NCBI GenBank assembly: GCA_964415395.1
Contig: CAYPZU010000090.1
Location: 1-6,922 of the forward strand
DNA length: 6,922 bases
Direction: 5' to 3'
Source: CAYPZU01 sp964415395
Lineage (GTDB): Bacteria > Chlamydiota > Chlamydiia > Chlamydiales > SM23-39
The position numbers were made by a program, and so were the translations under genes. Each line of letters begins with the position of its first letter. Within the stretch, counting starts at the first letter, position 1. This document shows positions 4,873 through 6,922 of this stretch, piece after piece. Under the pieces are notes generated by a model. That model searched no databases. It was given only the letters and a program-made list of their open reading frames with translations, and was not told the origin of the DNA.

Positions 4873-5805
4873 TTAGAGATGGGATTTTATCCAGGATGCG
4901 GCTTCGGAATAGGTCGCCCGATCCTGAATGATTTCGCGTCCCGCGTTCGCGATTCTTTGCATTTGGATGTTCTTTTTATCTTTCAGATTCTCGCTCAGGA
5001 ACCCGACGCTCTCAGATGGAATCCGGTCGTCTTTCTCTCCATGCACATAGTATACGGGGCACTGGATCTTGGACAAATCGCCCAGCAGATCGAGCTGTTT
5101 CAACCCGTCCCAGTACTGATAGGAAAACCCGAAGAGGTTATAGTCGGGCGACGGTTTAAGAGACGCCCCTTCGAACTGTTCGCGCGACTGGACGAGGAAC
5201 GAATGGATGTACTGCGGAGAAAAACCGTTTCCGGCCATTTCGGAGCGGAACGAAGCGAGGAGCTCTTCGGCTGCGGGCCAGCCTCCCCCTGCGGACACAA
5301 GAGCGACCGCCAGAACCTGTTCAGGATGCTTCGCGGCTAAAGCGGCGGCGATTTTGCCTCCCTCCCCCTGCCCTATCAGAATGATTTTTCCATTCCAGCC
5401 GGGAACTTTTTTCGCAGCCAGGAACTGTTCGTAATCGTCGATCCGTTTGAGAGGAGAATTTCCTTTGGCGTATTCTTTTTCATCGACGCGCCCCTCCCCT
5501 ATCCCCTTTTTTTCAAGAACGGCGGCGCCCCACCCTTTTTCCAAAAACAGATCTTTCAGCGAATCGTAGAGGCGGCGCGCGCTCTCTTTCTGAGTGCTTT
5601 GTAACAGGATCGCGATCGGAAACGCCTTTTCTTTCGGAGCATCGCAGTATCCCGTCAGAAGCGAGCCGTCGCTCCGTTCTAGTTCGAACCGCTCGGCTGC
5701 ATGGAGCGATCCGCAGAGGAGAAGAAGCGCGGATGCTCCTTGCGCAAAGAAACGATTGGAGCGAAAAGAGGCTCTGGAAGCTGTTCCCATTGGCACCATT
5801 CCCAT
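4873..5805 (-). CDS. Secreted alpha/beta-hydrolase-fold protein lacking the catalytic Ser and His (probable pseudoenzyme)
   Basis: The 310-residue protein has a signal-peptide-like N-terminus: Arg-rich residues 11-18, a hydrophobic core at about 24-32, then SLHA-AE near 33-38. C31-G32 might instead act as a poor lipobox. The rest follows the alpha/beta-hydrolase (dienelactone hydrolase/prolyl oligopeptidase-like) plan: a strand at 63-69, the elbow strand IILIG at 141-145, and HGEKDDRIP at 255-263 with the acid at D259. At the elbow, where the family has G-x-S-x-G, the sequence reads G145-Q-G-E-G-G150, so the nucleophile position 147 is glycine. The usual catalytic histidine in the C-terminal NAGHE-type motif is R290 (NAGRE). 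The reading frame is otherwise intact and full length. Two catalytic residues are missing, so classical esterase activity is unlikely; a binding or structural role is inferred. ATG alternatives are residues 3 and 6, and all keep the signal peptide. It probably shares a transcript with the Nudix gene. Confidence 0.85.
   Translation of the reverse strand: MGMVPMGTASRASFRSNRFFAQGASALLLLCGSLHAAERFELERSDGSLLTGYCDAPKEKAFPIAILLQSTQKESARRLYDSLKDLFLEKGWGAAVLEKKGIGEGRVDEKEYAKGNSPLKRIDDYEQFLAAKKVPGWNGKIILIGQGEGGKIAAALAAKHPEQVLAVALVSAGGGWPAAEELLASFRSEMAGNGFSPQYIHSFLVQSREQFEGASLKPSPDYNLFGFSYQYWDGLKQLDLLGDLSKIQCPVYYVHGEKDDRIPSESVGFLSENLKDKKNIQMQRIANAGREIIQDRATYSEAASWIKSHL
5679..5805 (-). other. 127-base dual-coding overlap between the Nudix and hydrolase-fold genes
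   Basis: The Nudix frame continues to its TAG at 5681-5679, while the hydrolase frame opens at 5805. The overlap encodes Nudix residues 358-399, including conserved family sequence up to about residue 378, and the whole signal peptide of the hydrolase in a different frame. Starting the hydrolase at Met3 or Met6 shortens the overlap only slightly, and there is no later start before the hydrophobic core. Confidence 0.75.
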
Positions 5806-6878
5806 TTTTCACACTTTTCCGGCTCTTTCGTTTCGATTTTCCCTTCGAAATGATCGACCAGCATGAAAAGCGTGATGTAGTGTTTTGAACCGTCGATGAT
5901 GTCGTTCGTCCAGACGCCGCGCCTAACCGATAGCGCTTTCAGGCCGGTCTCCTCCAGAAGCTCGCGCGCAGCGCACACTTCGGGCGTTTCCCCGAATTCC
6001 AAATGTCCGCCGGGCATAGCCCAGGTTCCGGCGCCATGCGCCCCTTTTCTGCGCCCGAGCAGCACAGTGTTTCCGTGCTTCACGATTACAGCGATTCCAA
6101 TCTTTGGACGTTCGATCATCGATTTCATCTGTTTGATAGTTGTATATTGAAAGAGAGCAAAAGTCAAAAAAGAATCGCGCACAAACACTTTTCCCTGCGG
6201 CTCGATCTCTATATACCCTCTTTTGAGCGCTTCTTTCAGCTCCTCCATCGTGAACGCTTTCGTTCCCGCGATCGCCTCGGAAAATTCAACCTCGCTTTGC
6301 CCTTCTCCAATCACCGTTCCAGCAAATAGAGGGGCGACTGTGCTCAAAACGCCGCTATCGGGAGCCATCTCCCCCAGAGCGATCACCTCCCCTACCTCTA
6401 ATCCGGTTTCTTCTTTCAGCTCTCTGCGGGCCGCCTCTTCGGCGCTCTCTTCTTCCATCCGCATTCCCCGCGGCACTTCCAGCTCCCACGAACGGGTCGC
6501 GTGGCGGAAATTGACATTAAGAACGAATCTCCCGTCCTGTAAAATCGGCAGAACGGCCACGCCGACAGGCCCTGTGATGCCGCTTTTCCAGATCAGCCGG
6601 TTATACGTTCCTCCCGCCCCGCTTGGGAAGAGCACCGCGTCCCGCTGCCAAATCCAGTAGCCGTCTTCCGCGACAATCCCAATACGGCTAGATTCCATTG
6701 CCTCCTCAACACTCATTCCTTTCCGGACGAGCCGCTCGATCTGCGTCTTCTGAATTGCATCAGATTCGACCGGCTGGGTTACGATCTCGATCTCCCCTTT
6801 CCGGTGATCTCCGCGAGGCGCTTTTTCGAGATAATCTGAAAACAACGTTGCGAACAGCGCAAGCCAGATCATGCTCAT
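5679..6878 (-). CDS. Double-Nudix hydrolase: ADP-ribose pyrophosphatase-like domain fused to a NUDT15/MutT-like domain
   Basis: The 399-residue protein carries two complete Nudix boxes (G-x5-E-x7-REUxEExGU). The first runs from G138 to L160 (E144, R152-E153-L154, E156-E157, G159) and the second from G291 to L313 (E297, R305-E306-L307, E309-E310, G312). The first domain, about residues 100-215, resembles the ADP-ribose/nucleoside-diphosphate-sugar pyrophosphatase group. The second, about 255-378, resembles the small NUDT15/plant-NUDX1 group: LLGRRKG, WAMPGGHLEFGE, TNDI and the PEKCEKWEW segment are typical. Such enzymes are cytosolic, need a divalent metal, and cleave nucleoside diphosphates linked to another group; the actual substrates cannot be read from sequence. 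The start is uncertain. The frame has no stop from 6878 to the window edge (14 more codons) and no Shine-Dalgarno precedes the ATG at 6878, so the true start may lie outside the window. The last 42 codons overlap the next gene in another frame. Confidence 0.9.
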   Translation of the reverse strand: MSMIWLALFATLFSDYLEKAPRGDHRKGEIEIVTQPVESDAIQKTQIERLVRKGMSVEEAMESSRIGIVAEDGYWIWQRDAVLFPSGAGGTYNRLIWKSGITGPVGVAVLPILQDGRFVLNVNFRHATRSWELEVPRGMRMEEESAEEAARRELKEETGLEVGEVIALGEMAPDSGVLSTVAPLFAGTVIGEGQSEVEFSEAIAGTKAFTMEELKEALKRGYIEIEPQGKVFVRDSFLTFALFQYTTIKQMKSMIERPKIGIAVIVKHGNTVLLGRRKGAHGAGTWAMPGGHLEFGETPEVCAARELLEETGLKALSVRRGVWTNDIIDGSKHYITLFMLVDHFEGKIETKEPEKCEKWEWCQWEQLPEPLFAPIVSLRKEHPRFFSSADRSMQPSGSN

Positions 6879-6922
6879 ACCGTAAATGGGAAAATGTGCA
6901 GATCGTTCGCTTCGGCGTTCCC

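Noticed and set aside
4864..4876. CTAAAAATTTTAG palindrome at the hydrolase stop codon as a terminator
   Set aside because: The stem is all A/T apart from the ends and is followed on the minus strand by an A-run, not a T-run.
4879..5340. 153-codon plus-strand frame over the hydrolase-fold gene
   Set aside because: The minus strand encodes recognisable hydrolase-fold motifs here; the plus frame has none.
1..6922. CRISPR array, insertion sequence, integrase or attachment-site signature
   Set aside because: No regularly spaced repeats, transposase-like frame, terminal inverted repeats or tRNA-end duplication was found; only the single 15-base direct repeat pair is present.

Overview
The window is about 6.9 kb of bacterial DNA. 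Every protein-coding gene I can support lies on the minus strand, so transcription runs from high to low coordinates. GC content is moderate in the genes and visibly lower in bases 1-130. Short intergenic gaps, Shine-Dalgarno sequences and an ATGA start/stop overlap show that it is bacterial. A eukaryotic-type CCCH zinc-finger gene, a run of unrecognised small genes with local duplication, and a membrane-anchored proline-rich protein of unknown family suggest a host-associated or intracellular bacterium. An environmental relative of the Chlamydiae is my guess from style; no taxonomic marker is present to prove it. Ten Ns at 634-643 show that this is draft assembly.

In transcription order, the right-hand block has a protein with two Nudix domains (6878-5679, possibly starting beyond the window). 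It overlaps by 127 bases a secreted alpha/beta-hydrolase-fold protein (5805-4873) that has lost its nucleophile serine and its catalytic histidine. Next is a 533-residue protein of unknown family (4807-3206) with an N-terminal hydrophobic anchor, a proline-rich linker and a large C-terminal domain. After a 145-base gap comes a multi-pass membrane protein of the MCFSA type (3060-2395, DUF6629-like).

The left-hand block is a tight cluster of four small genes: a 105-residue protein (2327-2010), two proteins of 212 and 131 residues (2000-1362 and 1319-924) that align with each other as paralogs, and a 171-residue protein (927-412) with a tristetraprolin/TIS11-like CCCH zinc-finger region. Spacings of 9 bases, 42 bases (with a GC-rich hairpin) and a 4-base ATGA overlap argue for one operon, with the zinc-finger protein translationally coupled to the short paralog.

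Bases 1-411 contain no gene for a protein. They hold an AT-rich stretch with a 15-base direct repeat and, on the plus strand, an extended -10 promoter followed by about 180 bases of foldable sequence ending in a hairpin and T-run. That looks like a small RNA gene converging on the end of the minus-strand operon. The most notable content is the TTP-like zinc-finger gene and its operon; the dead hydrolase, the dual-coding overlap, the double-Nudix fusion and the candidate RNA also merit checking.
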